64,000 nt of DNA, taken from assembly GCA_022494885.1 (NCBI GenBank), contig JAGVSM010002780.1:1-64000 (forward strand), given 5' to 3'. The notes below the pieces were generated by a model. That model saw only the letters and a program-made list of their open reading frames with translations. It had not been told where the DNA came from and did no database searches. The translations under genes were made by a program, and so were the position numbers. This DNA is from Micrasema longulum. Its lineage: Eukaryota; Arthropoda; Insecta; Trichoptera; Brachycentridae. Every line of letters starts with the position of its first letter. Position 1 is the stretch's first letter. Of the stretch, positions 41,721 to 51,560 are shown in pieces.

Positions 41721-42607
41721 TTACAATTCAAATATTCTTTTTTAGCAATTCCCGATTGGAAATCATCTATGCCGTGTTGTGTCGTTTTAAAATGAAGAAA
41801 TACTGCTGGGATCTTAAAGAAACAGGATGTGATCACATTTCATGAGTAAGGAGCATATGCTTGTGTAAATAGCAAATGCATTACTTAAAAATTGAATTAT
41901 TTTCCATTTGTCAGATTGTCAAAGAAATTAAAATGGACATTTTGTTAGTGTTGCCAGGGTAGTAAATTGTTTTACGCTACTTTGCTTATCTAGTGAGAGA
42001 ACTATTGGAAATTGGACCTCTCGGATTATACAACGCTGTGGTGGACATTTGACTGACATTATCCTTCAAACATCAAATATTATTTAACATGAAATAAAAA
42101 TATCCGTTTTATGTAGAATAAAATATGTTTTATTTGTTAAGTTCAAAGTTCATTCATTAAATAACTTATATTAAATGACCCTTTACTTATCTACTATGTT
42201 GTGACAATCAATGTTTCCACGTGTACAATAAAATTTAAGAGAAATTAACAAATTGCTTTTTTTTAAATATAATTATCGTACATTTGTATTATGATTATAT
42301 TTTTCACGATCTGGCAACATTACGCAGCGACTTCACGCATGCGTGCGGCGAAAGTGGAGCAAAGTGGGTTTTTTTTTACACAGTCTGATATATTCAAATA
42401 ATATGATTCTACGCTCTTTCTGGACTATTCTCAATTCTATGGGTACCTAAATCATAAAAAATGTTTACCTGAAGTTTCAAGGTATGGAACTAAGAACCCG
42501 TGCATAGATTATTTGAAGTCCTAACAGAAAACGCCTTAGTAGCGTTTTTAACCATTGTGGACTTTACCAATATTTCGTAAATTAATTATTATTTTTATGA
42601 ATATGTT
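41721..42607. other. Unrecognised AT-rich stretch
   Basis: CACGCATGCGTGCGGC at 42336-42351 is a palindromic, NRF1-like site in a slightly GC-richer spot. Nothing else recognised. Confidence 0.25.
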
Positions 42608-42738
42608 TTTGGCACTACAACAGGCCAGGAAGCCTAATTACAGTGGTGAATTACAACACAGAATACCCAGGCTTGAGAAAACTCGCATTAAATTTTTGTG
42701 TTCCCACCGGGAATCGAACCCGGAACCTTACGTGTGTG
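42608..42738 (-). mobile_element. SINE family A, head-truncated
   Basis: Minus strand: GGTTCCGGGTTCGATTCCCG (B box), GTGGGAACACAAAAAT, AAGCCTGGGTATTCTGTGTT and AATTAGGCTTCCTGGCCTGT, ending TTGTAGTGCC. The first 40 or so bases of the tRNA-like head are missing, a usual 5' truncation. Confidence 0.7.
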
Positions 42739-42949
42739 ACAATATATGAATACGCATACCTTTTACCTATACATACACATACATATCACATTAATTGTTT
42801 TTTTTTCAAGAAAGTTATATAATATCACTAGTATTAAATAAAATTTCCGACCAAACGTGCCATAAAACACAAATATGAGAGATAAGTACCTAGAATTTTC
42901 CTTAAAATTATTTTCTAAAAGACTAGGAATTCGTTAAAGAATGACAGCA

Positions 42950-43290
42950 AAGTATTCCAGAAATCGGAAGGTGCGCCAATTTCCAGTTGCACAGCCCCAG
43001 GCGAGACTTGGGAAAGGGTGTTGGTGTTACGCAAGGCTGTTATTAGGAGAAAGGGTGTTATTAAGAAAGGGGGTGTTATCGGGGTGGGTGTGAAGGCTGC
43101 TCGGCAGTGATAGAGCGGGACGCGCCAAGCTGGAAAATTACTTCGAAGGGTGGCCCCTGCCCACGAAACCCGCCTCATGGTCAACCGAAACTATACTGAA
43201 AGAAGTTCATCATTTTTCTTTTCTCGCCGCTAACAGATTGACGAGAAACGTACGCCGAATGATTCGTGATGGTTCGAAGGAAGATTGAAA
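42950..43290. other. GC-richer, G-tract-bearing patch
   Basis: GGCTGTTATTAGGAGAAAGG, GTGTTATTAAGAAAGGGGG and GTGTTATCGGGGTGGG repeat a GTTATT-Gn theme at 43028-43090. A related pattern occurs reversed at 57660-57740. No protein recognised on either strand. Confidence 0.35.
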
Positions 43291-43867
43291 AATGAGGAAC
43301 AAAATATCTAACCCCCAGAAGTACACGGTGGTATGTTTACATCGGCCATTTTGCTGGAAAGCAAAAAAAACTTTTTACAATTTATTTAGAGGATACGTGG
43401 TGTGACTTTTCTTTACACAGACATATTCACATATTTACATATTTTCTCCCTGCATTATGGCACTAGAACAATGATTTATTATTTAATAAATTGATTCACT
43501 GAGTAACACAAAAGGTTCAATATTTGTATATTCCATTGCCCAAAAAAAATCTGTTTAAAACAAATTCATCTATCGTACCTGCCATAAATTTAACTTACTC
43601 TGTCCTCATTTAGAAATTAGATCTTCAACCTTCTTACAGCGTTCTTCTTTTTTTCCTTTTGAATATTTCATGTTTTCCTCTTTATTGTGTAATAATATGT
43701 TCTATAATTATAGTTTACAACTTTAACTGGATATATGTACGTTTTTTAAATATTTTAATGTTTTTTATTCAACAACTGTTGTTACTATTTTTAAAAAAAA
43801 TACGTTATAAATATCAATCATAGACGTGCCCCTATTGTTCGATTTTGTTTTTTTAAACTTTTTTTGA
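43291..43867. other. Unrecognised AT-rich stretch
   Basis: Nothing recognised. Confidence 0.3.
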
Positions 43868-44245
43868 CAGGGTTACGAATGATGAAATCAGGCAAGAGTG
43901 TAAATCTGAGTCAAGTATAATTGATAAGATTAAAAAAGGGTCTCTGAGATGGTTTGGTCACGTAGAACGAATGGACGAAGAAAGAATGGTAAAATAAGTA
44001 TATATGACGAAAAAGAACGGCAACGTGAGACGAGGACGACCAAAGAAGACGTGGCATGATCAGATAAACCAAAATATTAAGTCTGGTCATGTCAAAAGCA
44101 GACAGAACCGAAGGGCATGTATGACAAGATGTATGAATGTGGAAGAAGCTAGGAATGTATGCCAGGATAGACGTGTGTGGCGGTCCATTCTCTCTGCCTA
44201 CCTCTACGGGGAAATGACGTGATAGTAGTAGTAGTAGTAGTGTTT
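43868..44245 (+). pseudogene. RTE-like LINE C-terminus with (TAG)n tail
   Basis: DRVTNDEIRQECKSESSIID, KIKKGSLRWFGHVERMDEER, stop at 43995-43997, then in the same frame MTKKNGNVRRGRPKKTWHDQ, INQNIKSGHVKSRQNRRACM, RCMNVEEARNVCQDRRVWRS and ILSAYLYGEMT with the natural stop at 44220-44222. A (TAG)n run follows at 44223-44240. Same family as 29250-30050. Confidence 0.8.
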
Positions 44246-44640
44246 TTTTTTAATAAATTGTATTTTATAGGAGCTAGAACTATCTAAAAATCCCAAAGAG
44301 CGCCTAGTTTCATCTGCCGTATTAGGGAGTACTCTATTAAAAAATGACAACTATTTAAAAAAAAAAAAAACGTGCCGGCACAGAAAATTTCTTAAGGTGA
44401 TTCTAAACGAAAATTTGAAATTGATTATTCAGAGATAACGCTTTCATAATATTGTATTTCAAAAAATCCATTTTTACGTTTATTTTCAATGGAAATTTTA
44501 CAAAACTTGTTTTGCGAAAACTTTTTACTATATTGATTGTTACAAATACCATAACAATATAATTTACGTCATTTTCACAAAATGGTGTATAAAACAAAAA
44601 ATATTCATCTTATTTTTTGTTCAAGTATTGAGCTACAAAG
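44246..44640. other. Unrecognised AT-rich stretch
   Basis: Nothing recognised. Confidence 0.3.
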
Positions 44641-45030
44641 TTGTCGCCGACCCTAAAACGGCTTCCATATGTGGAGAGACTGGAATCTCTCGGTCTCACA
44701 ACGCAGCAGGAACGGCGAGAAAGGGGTGACCTAATAGAGACTTACAAGATACTCAACAGGCACTATAGTTGCCCAAATGTGGATCCCATGTTCAAGTTTA
44801 AACAAGATACTCGTCTTCGAGGCCACAGTCTCAGGCTGGAGAAAACGAGATTCAATCTGAATCCACGGAAGCATTTCCTGAGCAATAGGGTTGTTGATGG
44901 TTGAAATAAGCTGCCACAAGAGCTGATCTCAATGTGTAGTCTGAATGGGTTCAAAAATGGACTTGATTTGTTTCGAAAAAGTCAAAAGGCGCCAACAACT
45001 AACTTTCGTTTAAATAGATTTAGCATATCA
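44641..45030 (+). pseudogene. CR1-like LINE C-terminus
   Basis: LKRLPYVERLESLGLTTQQE, RRERGDLIETYKILNRHY, DTRLRGHSLRLEKTRFN, PRKHFLSNRVVDG, stop in place of Trp (TGA), NKLPQELISM, FKNGLDLF. This order (YVERL-LGL, RR-RGDLIE-YKIL, RGHS-KL-K-R, FLSNRVV--WN-LP) is the widespread CR1-like C-terminal signature. One stop only. Confidence 0.75.
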
Positions 45031-45563
45031 GCTTTAAGCTGCTCGCTTGAAATTAACATAATAAAATTAACTGAAAAAAGCCAAATTTATAATAACGACA
45101 GTGTACTACTGGAGGTGCGATCGCAGACCGTAAAAAACTTTCAATTTCCGGTTTAAAAAAAAAGCAACGTTAAACGGGGAAAACTAGGAGGATATCAATT
45201 TTTAAGATAAATATTAAAAATTTACTCTTATCATTATTTTACATTATATAATTTGAATCGGCATTCGGTGTCAGAATACAATTCTGTGTGTAAAATAGAA
45301 CTATTCTCGATCCATCATAAAGTCGACCTGCGATCGCGCTTGTCTACGCCTCCTCCCCCACTACTAACTTAACACTTTTAATCCAGATTAATCAATTGAA
45401 TAAAATTAATTCATTCATTTTATTTATAATTTAATTTTAATTGTCTACTCAAATTGAAAAAAAATATAGCAATTTATACATTCGATGATGATGATAATAA
45501 ATATGGTTATAATATTGGAATATAAATATTGAATTTTATGTGGCATCAGATTTATCAAATCGA
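45031..45563. other. Unrecognised stretch
   Basis: A small GC-rich spot (GACCTGCGATCGCGCTTG) at 45326-45343; nothing else recognised. Confidence 0.3.
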
Positions 45564-45897
45564 TTATAGATGTGATCCATAATTGAAAATATCATCATTG
45601 TCATTTAAAAAAAGATAATCTTCCTCAAATGACCAACTTGAAACATCTAAATCCAATGAATCTTCATTATTGTTCTCGAGTTCATCAACAATATGATCGA
45701 CATTCCAAAATTTTTGCTCAATACTAATAATACGTCTAATGAAATTATTCCAATGGTTTGGTCTAATTCTTTCAATACCTTCTTGAATAAGTGTTCTCTC
45801 ATCACTTATATTAAAAGTGGTTTTGTTAACTTTTACGCGGTGCTTTATCATCGACCACACCAATTCAATTGGGTTTAATTCGCAATGAATTTTGCCT
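45564..45897 (-). pseudogene. DDE transposase C-terminus (Tc1/mariner/IS630 type)
   Basis: Minus strand: HCELNPIELVWSMIKHRVK carries the third catalytic acid (Glu of NPIE), then NKTTFNISDERTLIQEGIER, RPNHWNNFIRRIISIEQKFW, NVDHIVDELEN and an acidic tail. This is the C-terminus of the DDE superfamily proteins common in insects as domesticated or decayed transposons. The first two acids and DNA-binding part are not found upstream. The tail frame itself is intact to its stop at 45564. Confidence 0.75.
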
Positions 45898-46382
45898 GAG
45901 AGTATCTATCGAGACAAAAACACTCGTCCGGGTTCTTGTTCTGTCATATTTCACACACATAATTGTACTCGTATTTACCATTCCGCCAGAACACAGAAAC
46001 ATATTCGTTTCGTGTAAAGGCATAAAATATGTTTCATATTAAAATAACATAAAGTGGAAAGGAGAGGAAAAATTCTCTTTTTGAAATATAAACCTTTTAA
46101 GCTTTATAAGCAAGGTAAAAAATAAGGCAACATAAAAAAAATAAAGCAGGAGAGGTAATTCAATAATATTATTATAATCAGCGCCATTTTGAAATTATTA
46201 CGTACTGGCAACTTCATTTTGAACGGCATTTTTTAAATTTATTATTTGTAAGTACCTATATACGGCATGATTAAAAAAAACTCTGTATCCCGGATGTAAC
46301 TTCTACAACCCGAATTTCAACGAAATTCAATCTTCAATTCCGTGAATAGAATTCAGGCTCGAGACGTATTCCTTACTTCTGA
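45898..46382. other. Unrecognised AT-rich stretch
   Basis: Nothing recognised. Confidence 0.3.
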
Positions 46383-46612
46383 GCAGTTATTACAAACGCT
46401 ATCTTCACCGGTACATATCGAGACGGTATAAAGTAACATCGATATTTATGTACGAAAATGAGTATATTTGTATGGAAATTTATAGTATCTTCGTCGGTAA
46501 CCTAAGATTGAACATGTTTAGAAAAAAAAATGTCAACATATTCAATGTTTACTTTGAAGATAAGATTGAAGATTAATTTTAACTTCCCATTAGGATATGG
46601 GCCCTGATGTCC
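46383..46612 (+). repeat. Family F repeat, uninterrupted copy
   Basis: AAACGCTATCTTCACCGGTA, CATATCGAGACGGTATAAAG, ATTTATGTACGAAAATGAGT, ATCTTCGTCGGTAACC and TTCCCATTAGGATATGGGCC. The reference copy for 19086-19232 and for the split copy at 61105-62122. Origin unknown. Confidence 0.65.
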
Positions 46613-46954
46613 TACGACACCGACGAAAATTAGAATATTTTATTTGATCATACCGTAATTCTATTATTTTTTTATTTTTATATAAATATTTTATGAGTAT
46701 TATTATTAGAAGTGAATATTAAGCGAGTATTATTATTAGTGAATCGTATAGTATATACCTTAATAAAGACAAAAAGCATTTGAGAAAAGAAAGAGAAAGA
46801 CATCTATTTAATATTTTTAACTATACAACAACATGTCAATCTTCAGTTGCTGGCTGCTATTTTTTAATATCTTCAACAAAATTGCTCGCAACTATTTTTC
46901 CTATTTTTTAACTTAACTTTTTTAACTGTATTTTTTTTGTTTAAATGTATTATT

Positions 46955-47235
46955 GCTCCTTAAGGCTGTAGTCTAATAATAGTAAGGCAATCATACGATT
47001 TTGTCATTTTAATACGCCGTTCTTTCAAAATCACGCCATTAAAAAAGTTAAGAATATAAATATTAGATAAAATCATTTTCTTATGTTTCTGACAAAAAAT
47101 GAACTTAAAAGTTTTATTTAACTAAAACGTAATAACTTTTCGAGCGGCAGATTACGCCTCTTGAAATTAAGGCTATGTTTAGGTACGTCGGTACTCCTAT
47201 AAAGACAAAGTACTTTAGAGAAATATATTCTAATG
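46955..47235 (+). repeat. Family G repeat
   Basis: TTAAGGCTGTAGTCTAATAA, AATCATACGATTTTGTCATT, AAGTTTTATTTAACTAAAAC, GAGCGGCAGATTACGCCTC and TTTAGGTACGTCGGTA match 49945-50200. Confidence 0.6.
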
Positions 47236-47451
47236 AATTGAATGGGAAAGTTATTAAACAAAAAACTTAAATTTCCGTTTTTAACGCTTTTTAAACAAGC
47301 TTTTGAAATTGCACAAATTTTGTGGTATTTTTCTTTTATTATGGGTTAAAAATACCTTCAATAATCGTTAAAAAATAAACATTGTTGAGATAATAGTTTA
47401 GTTCAAACGCTTTTACATGTAGTAATCTTTTTTTTCAAAATGAATGTTTTG

Positions 47452-47573
47452 GTTGTAAATATTTCATTTCTACAATTTGTTTTTAAACAATTTTACTGTC
47501 ATCAAAATGCCGATACAATTTTTAAAATTTTGCTCAATACATCTACCTACTGTAGAAATGAAATATTTACAAC
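47452..47573. repeat. Perfect 23-bp inverted repeat
   Basis: GTTGTAAATATTTCATTTCT plus ACA at 47452-47474 is the exact reverse complement of 47551-47573, with a 76-bp spacer. Similarity extends a few bases outward. It could be a foldback element end; no other copy is seen here. Confidence 0.7.
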
Positions 47574-47702
47574 TAAAAGAATTTTCGAAAACCCAAATCT
47601 AAAGTTATTTTCAATAATAACTTTCCTGTTCAATTAGTTATGCATACTTCAATCATTTGAACAAATTTTATTAAAATCTCTTCTTCTTTTCCACATGCGC
47701 TC

Positions 47703-48122
47703 CTAAGTGGAGCATGTGGACATCACCAGTTGCCTCCAGGAGACCCTATCGACAGCTACCACTCTCGCCTCCTCCCGCGTCAATCCAGCGCCCCTGAGTT
47801 CCGCCGAATAAAGTCGAAAGATCGTCATCGACGGCCTTTCAAGACGGAGCGAGCCCGCGGGTTTAAAGATGAGGCAACATGGGTTTAGGCTCTCCTGAGA
47901 CATGCGCAGCACGTGTCCAAGCCAGGTCCACAGCTGCATCCTTAAGATGCTCGTTATAAGAAGCTGCTGCGTAAATTCTCGGACTTCAGTGTTAGTTATA
48001 AAATCGAACCACCTTATACCTAATATTCTCCTCAAGCACTTACTCTCAAAGCTCAGAAGTTTGGTGTTCTAAGCTTTGGTAAGATGCCAAGATTTGCACC
48101 CATATAGGAGTACTGGCATTAT
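47703..48122 (-). pseudogene. RTE-like LINE, 3' segment of a rearranged copy
   Basis: Minus strand from 48122: SCIMPVLLYGCKSW (RT thumb), LLSFESKCLRRILGIRWFD, TNTEVREFTQQ, LWTWLGHVLRMSQESL, then ELRGAGLTREEARVVAVDRV, SWRQLVMSTC and the natural stop at 47703. The protein continues directly from where the plus-strand segment 48123-48465 stops, so the two are one LINE copy with its 5' part inverted. Confidence 0.75.
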
Positions 48123-48465
48123 ACAAGAGTTGAATTATCAACATTTCAGGAAATTGTTGACACACTGAAGGAAAACTCTACTCGTCTGGGTCTTAATACA
48201 AGCATATAACTAAAAAGACTCTGATTATGTGCAACAAATCCTGTCCTGACACTTATCAGCCTCTATATAATAATGGACAGAGGATCGAGAAAATTGGCGG
48301 CTTTAAATACTTGGGAGTTCATATAACTGAGGTTGGAAGCATGCACAAAAAGCTCGCAACCCGCCTAGGAATTGCTGTAGCAACTTTTAACATGATGCGT
48401 GTTGTCTAGAGCTCTAGACTTTACACGGTCAAAACGAAATACCGATTATTTAACTCTTGTTAGTT
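48123..48465 (+). pseudogene. RTE-like LINE, inverted 5' segment
   Basis: Plus strand: LSTFQEIVDTLKENSTRLGL, CNKSCPDTYQPLYNNGQRIE, GGFKYLGVHITEVGSM, LATRLGIAVATFNMMRVV, stop, then SRLYTVKTKYRLFNSC. Its end is the residue stretch that immediately precedes SCIMPVLLYGC in the minus-strand segment. Both junction sides carry AACTCTTGT. Several frame changes show age. Confidence 0.7.
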
Positions 48466-48522
48466 AAATACATAGTCTTTAAATGAGTACCTACCAATAT
48501 AACTCAGTTTATATTTAAATTT

Positions 48523-48862
48523 ATTTCAACAGAGAGAGAAAACATTTTTGAGAAGAGGAATAAAGAAGTCTAGGCATTTAGAGGGCTTATAACATGTCAT
48601 TGGCTGGTTTAAGTGGCCACTTTACACACTGTGTAACATTCACCATTCTGCCCATGTTTGAACATCCACATTTTTTCAACTCTTCCATCTGCTGACTTTT
48701 GTGAAGTTAAAGATCTGAAACCTTTATCACGTGGGTGAGATTCATCCGGCTGAACCAAATCACCTACTAGGCAACGCTTGAAAGCCAATTTTCCAATTTT
48801 GATACTTCATCTTTTAATCTTTTTCTTCCCAAAAATGTTTTCCCTCTCTGTTGAAATAAATT
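48523..48862. mobile_element. Family D foldback repeat
   Basis: Starts ATTTATTTCAACAGAGAGAG and AAAACATTTTTGAGAAG; ends CCCAAAAATGTTTTCCCTCT and CTGTTGAAATAAAT, so the outer 31 or so bases are inverted repeats. Interior: CACTTTACACACTGTGTAAC, CTCTTCCATCTGCTGACTTT, CGTGGGTGAGATTCATCCGG, CTACTAGGCAACGC. Beyond the right end, 48863-48925 (GGCCAGTCTGCAAGCATTTG) also matches the family. Non-coding. Confidence 0.65.
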
Positions 48863-48930
48863 GCAATATGAACAACTCCCTACGGAGGAAATCCGGCCAG
48901 TCTGCAAGCATTTGGACATACTTAAACATT

Positions 48931-49160
48931 GTTGAATTAACTCAGTTTAGTCTAAATTTCAAGAGGCGTAATCTGTTGATCGAAAAGTAATACTTATATT
49001 TCAGTCATATAAAACTATTAGGCACATTTTTTTCATAAAAGTTTTAGGAAAAATCAGTATTTCAATGTAATGTTTCTTTTTTTAATTTAAATTTAATTTT
49101 AATAGCGTGAACACGAACGGCGTTTTAAAATGGCAAAAATCGTATGATTTCCTTTACCAG
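48931..49160 (-). repeat. Family G repeat
   Basis: GTCTAAATTTCAAGAGGCGT, AATCTGTTGATCGAAAAGTA and AAAATCGTATGATTTCCTTT match family G reversed (compare 46970-47170). Confidence 0.55.
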
Positions 49161-49944
49161 ACTATCTTCATGATAAAATGTTACGTACATATTTTACTTT
49201 TCACGTTTAAATTATAGAATACTTTTCACTTAAAAAAGAAAGAAGTCGCACGTAATACATATATATATATATATATATTTTGTGACAATAGCTTAGAATA
49301 TATATTTCGGAAAACCTTTCGGCCTTCCGGAAAAACATCTTTCTATTCAGGTATGATTAAGTAAACGTGTCTTATAAATAATAAAAATCTAATACCTTTA
49401 CAGCGAAAAGATGGGGCATTAGATTGAATATCCGACCGGCCACTAATGCGTACAAAAGAAAGCGCTGAAGAATGGGCGGCGAGACTTGTGTGACATCAAA
49501 GGTCTTAGGGCCGAATCGTGGAGCGAATTCTAAGGGGGCGGGGGGTGGGGGAAACATGTGGAAAGCTACTGAAAAAACAACCTCACTGAGACATTACAGA
49601 GATAAGGACGTCATCTAAACGACAGAGAAAGTGTTTCATTTGAAAAACTTTCTGAGTTCAAGCAAATAGTTTACAAAAACAATACACAGTTAATTGATAC
49701 CGTAATGAATATTAAAAACACAAGTCTTCACATAATTACACCCGACAATGGTTAATACTGAATATTTGAAATTTGCGTATTGAATCGTACAACTAAGTCT
49801 TGAGTGTTTTAATTGATTATTAGTTATGTTGATATATTTTTGCTAGATGTTTAAGCCAACCAGATGTGACAGTCGTATCTGGCTTGAAAATCTAGTGCGA
49901 AAATATGTCATAAAAGACAGCATTCAGTTTGTGTAACGCAATTA
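49161..49944. other. AT-rich stretch with (AT)n and a G-quadruplex-prone run
   Basis: (AT)n at 49259-49279. GGGGGCGGGGGGTGGGGG at 49535-49552 is a candidate G-quadruplex. No coding match. Confidence 0.4.
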
Positions 49945-50400
49945 AGGCTGTAGTCTGGTAAAACGCATGCAAAATGAGGAAATCATACAATTTTGTCATT
50001 TTAAAACGAATGTTTTTTTTTTTTAATCGCACAATAATAAAAAAATAAAAAAACATAAATTAGATAAAAACAATATTTTTTAAAAGTATTTTTATTAAAA
50101 ATATACTTAAAAGTTTTATGTAACTGAAATATAATTACTTTAAGACCGGCAGATTACGCCATTTCAAATTTAGGCTAAACTTAGGTATCTGGGATCTTAA
50201 TATCGGTAACAATAAGGGCAGGTATGAAGGTCATAAATACGCAAATAAGATGTTGTTATAAATTAAATATTACAACCAGAAGTATCTTCTTTAAAAAAGA
50301 AAAAAGTATACAATTCTATAAAAAAAAGTTTGAACTAAAATAGTTCAAAAAAATACCGAAGTATTACCGAAGGCATAATTTTACGTAGAAAGAAAGGAAA
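49945..50400 (+). repeat. Family G repeat, longest copy
   Basis: TTAAGGCTGTAGTCTGGTAA, AATCATACAATTTTGTCATT, GACCGGCAGATTACGCCATT, TTAGGTATCTGGGATCTTAA, AGGGCAGGTATGAAGGTCAT and AATATTACAACCAGAAGTAT. It ends near AGAAAGAAAGGAAAATTTT and is followed at once by a family c element end. Confidence 0.6.
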
Positions 50401-50417
50401 ATTTTGTGGTTATTCAT

Positions 50418-50555
50418 TATAATAAAATACATGAAACAACGTTGTTTTTAACCACTAATTTTTATTTTGAAAAAAGCTTGTTTGCTTTGAAACCGGTCGG
50501 TGAAAAATAAAAATTAGTGTTTAAAAACAAAGTTGTTTTATTTATTTTATTACTA
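50418..50555. repeat. Hammerhead-like inverted pair, family c, collapsed
   Basis: Left arm 50418-50468 (TTATAATAAAATACATGAAA, CGTTGTTTTTAACCACTAAT) and right arm 50502-50555 are inverted copies around AAGCTTGTTTGCTTTGAAAC and CGGTCGG (50475-50500). The YUGANGA heptamer has been lost, leaving stem II, GAAA and the CCGGU box. Confidence 0.5.
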
Positions 50556-50929
50556 TGTACTTTTGTTTACATTTAATTTCTGTACCTATACTTATATTAT
50601 TTATATTGTGAAACGCACAATAAAAGAACAAAAACATAACATAAACTACCTGTATACGTTTGTAGAGCAGGTGATTCAATATTGGTTTGGGCGAATGAGA
50701 CAATTCATTTTATTTCTACCTACCTCCACTATCCAGTTTCTTATGGCCTTTTTGAACATTTTCCTATGAGTGATTGTTTTAATGAATAGTGGAAGTAGGT
50801 AACAGATTTAAATTACAAAATATTCAAAATCCCTTTGTCCGAAGGCGGTAATAGTTTATATTTGTTTAAGTTGTCATTGTGCTGATGTGTTGATTGTTGG
50901 GGTTGTGTCTTTCGTTTGAGTAAGAATGG
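50556..50929. other. Unrecognised AT-rich stretch
   Basis: Nothing recognised. Confidence 0.3.
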
Positions 50930-51560
50930 TTTTTGAATGTGTGAGTATTGTTTTAGCATACAATTGCTTTGGTGTCATAAATTATGATTTGTGGAATATT
51001 TCTTCAGTAGATGTCTGTATCGGGACTCTAAGTATTATTTCAATAATAGATTCTTGTACAACGTGTGCATGTCACTCGCACCACCCCATCCGATTAAACC
51101 ATACTTCAAAATTGATTGTCACAATGCAAAATTATTAGTTAGTTATTTTACATTAATTATACTTCAAATTGTTTTTATTATATACATTAGACTTTTAAGT
51201 TTATTTGTAATATTTTCCATCTACTGTTTCCACTTTAAATTTATATCAATAATTACTCCTTAGTATTTGACAGTATCTGCCCTATCCAATGTTCGGCAAT
51301 TACAATGAGTATTATGAAGATAATCATTATTGTGTAATTTGATGTTTAGATAAGCATTTTATAAATAGTTTCTAGTACTGATTTGAAATGGAATTAAGTT
51401 AGTTTTAGATTTATTAAGAATAAAATCATTTGTATCTAGCCATGACTTCACTGCATTAAGATATTTTTCGGCTTTCTTATATGTTATCTTCCATGTCTTA
51501 TCATTGAATAATAGTACGGTGTCATCAGTATCACAAATAAACCAACAACGGCTCATTCTA
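50930..51560 (-). pseudogene. Jockey-like LINE, RT palm to C-terminus
   Basis: Minus strand: TDDTVLLFNDKTWKITYKKA holds the RT catalytic pair (usual YADD reads DTDD here), then YLNAVKSWLDTNDFILNKSK, TNLIPF, ADTVKY-GVIIDINLKWKQ, SILKYGLIGWGGA, and TPKQLYAKTIL. Stops interrupt the second half. The N-terminal RT blocks are absent. Confidence 0.7.
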
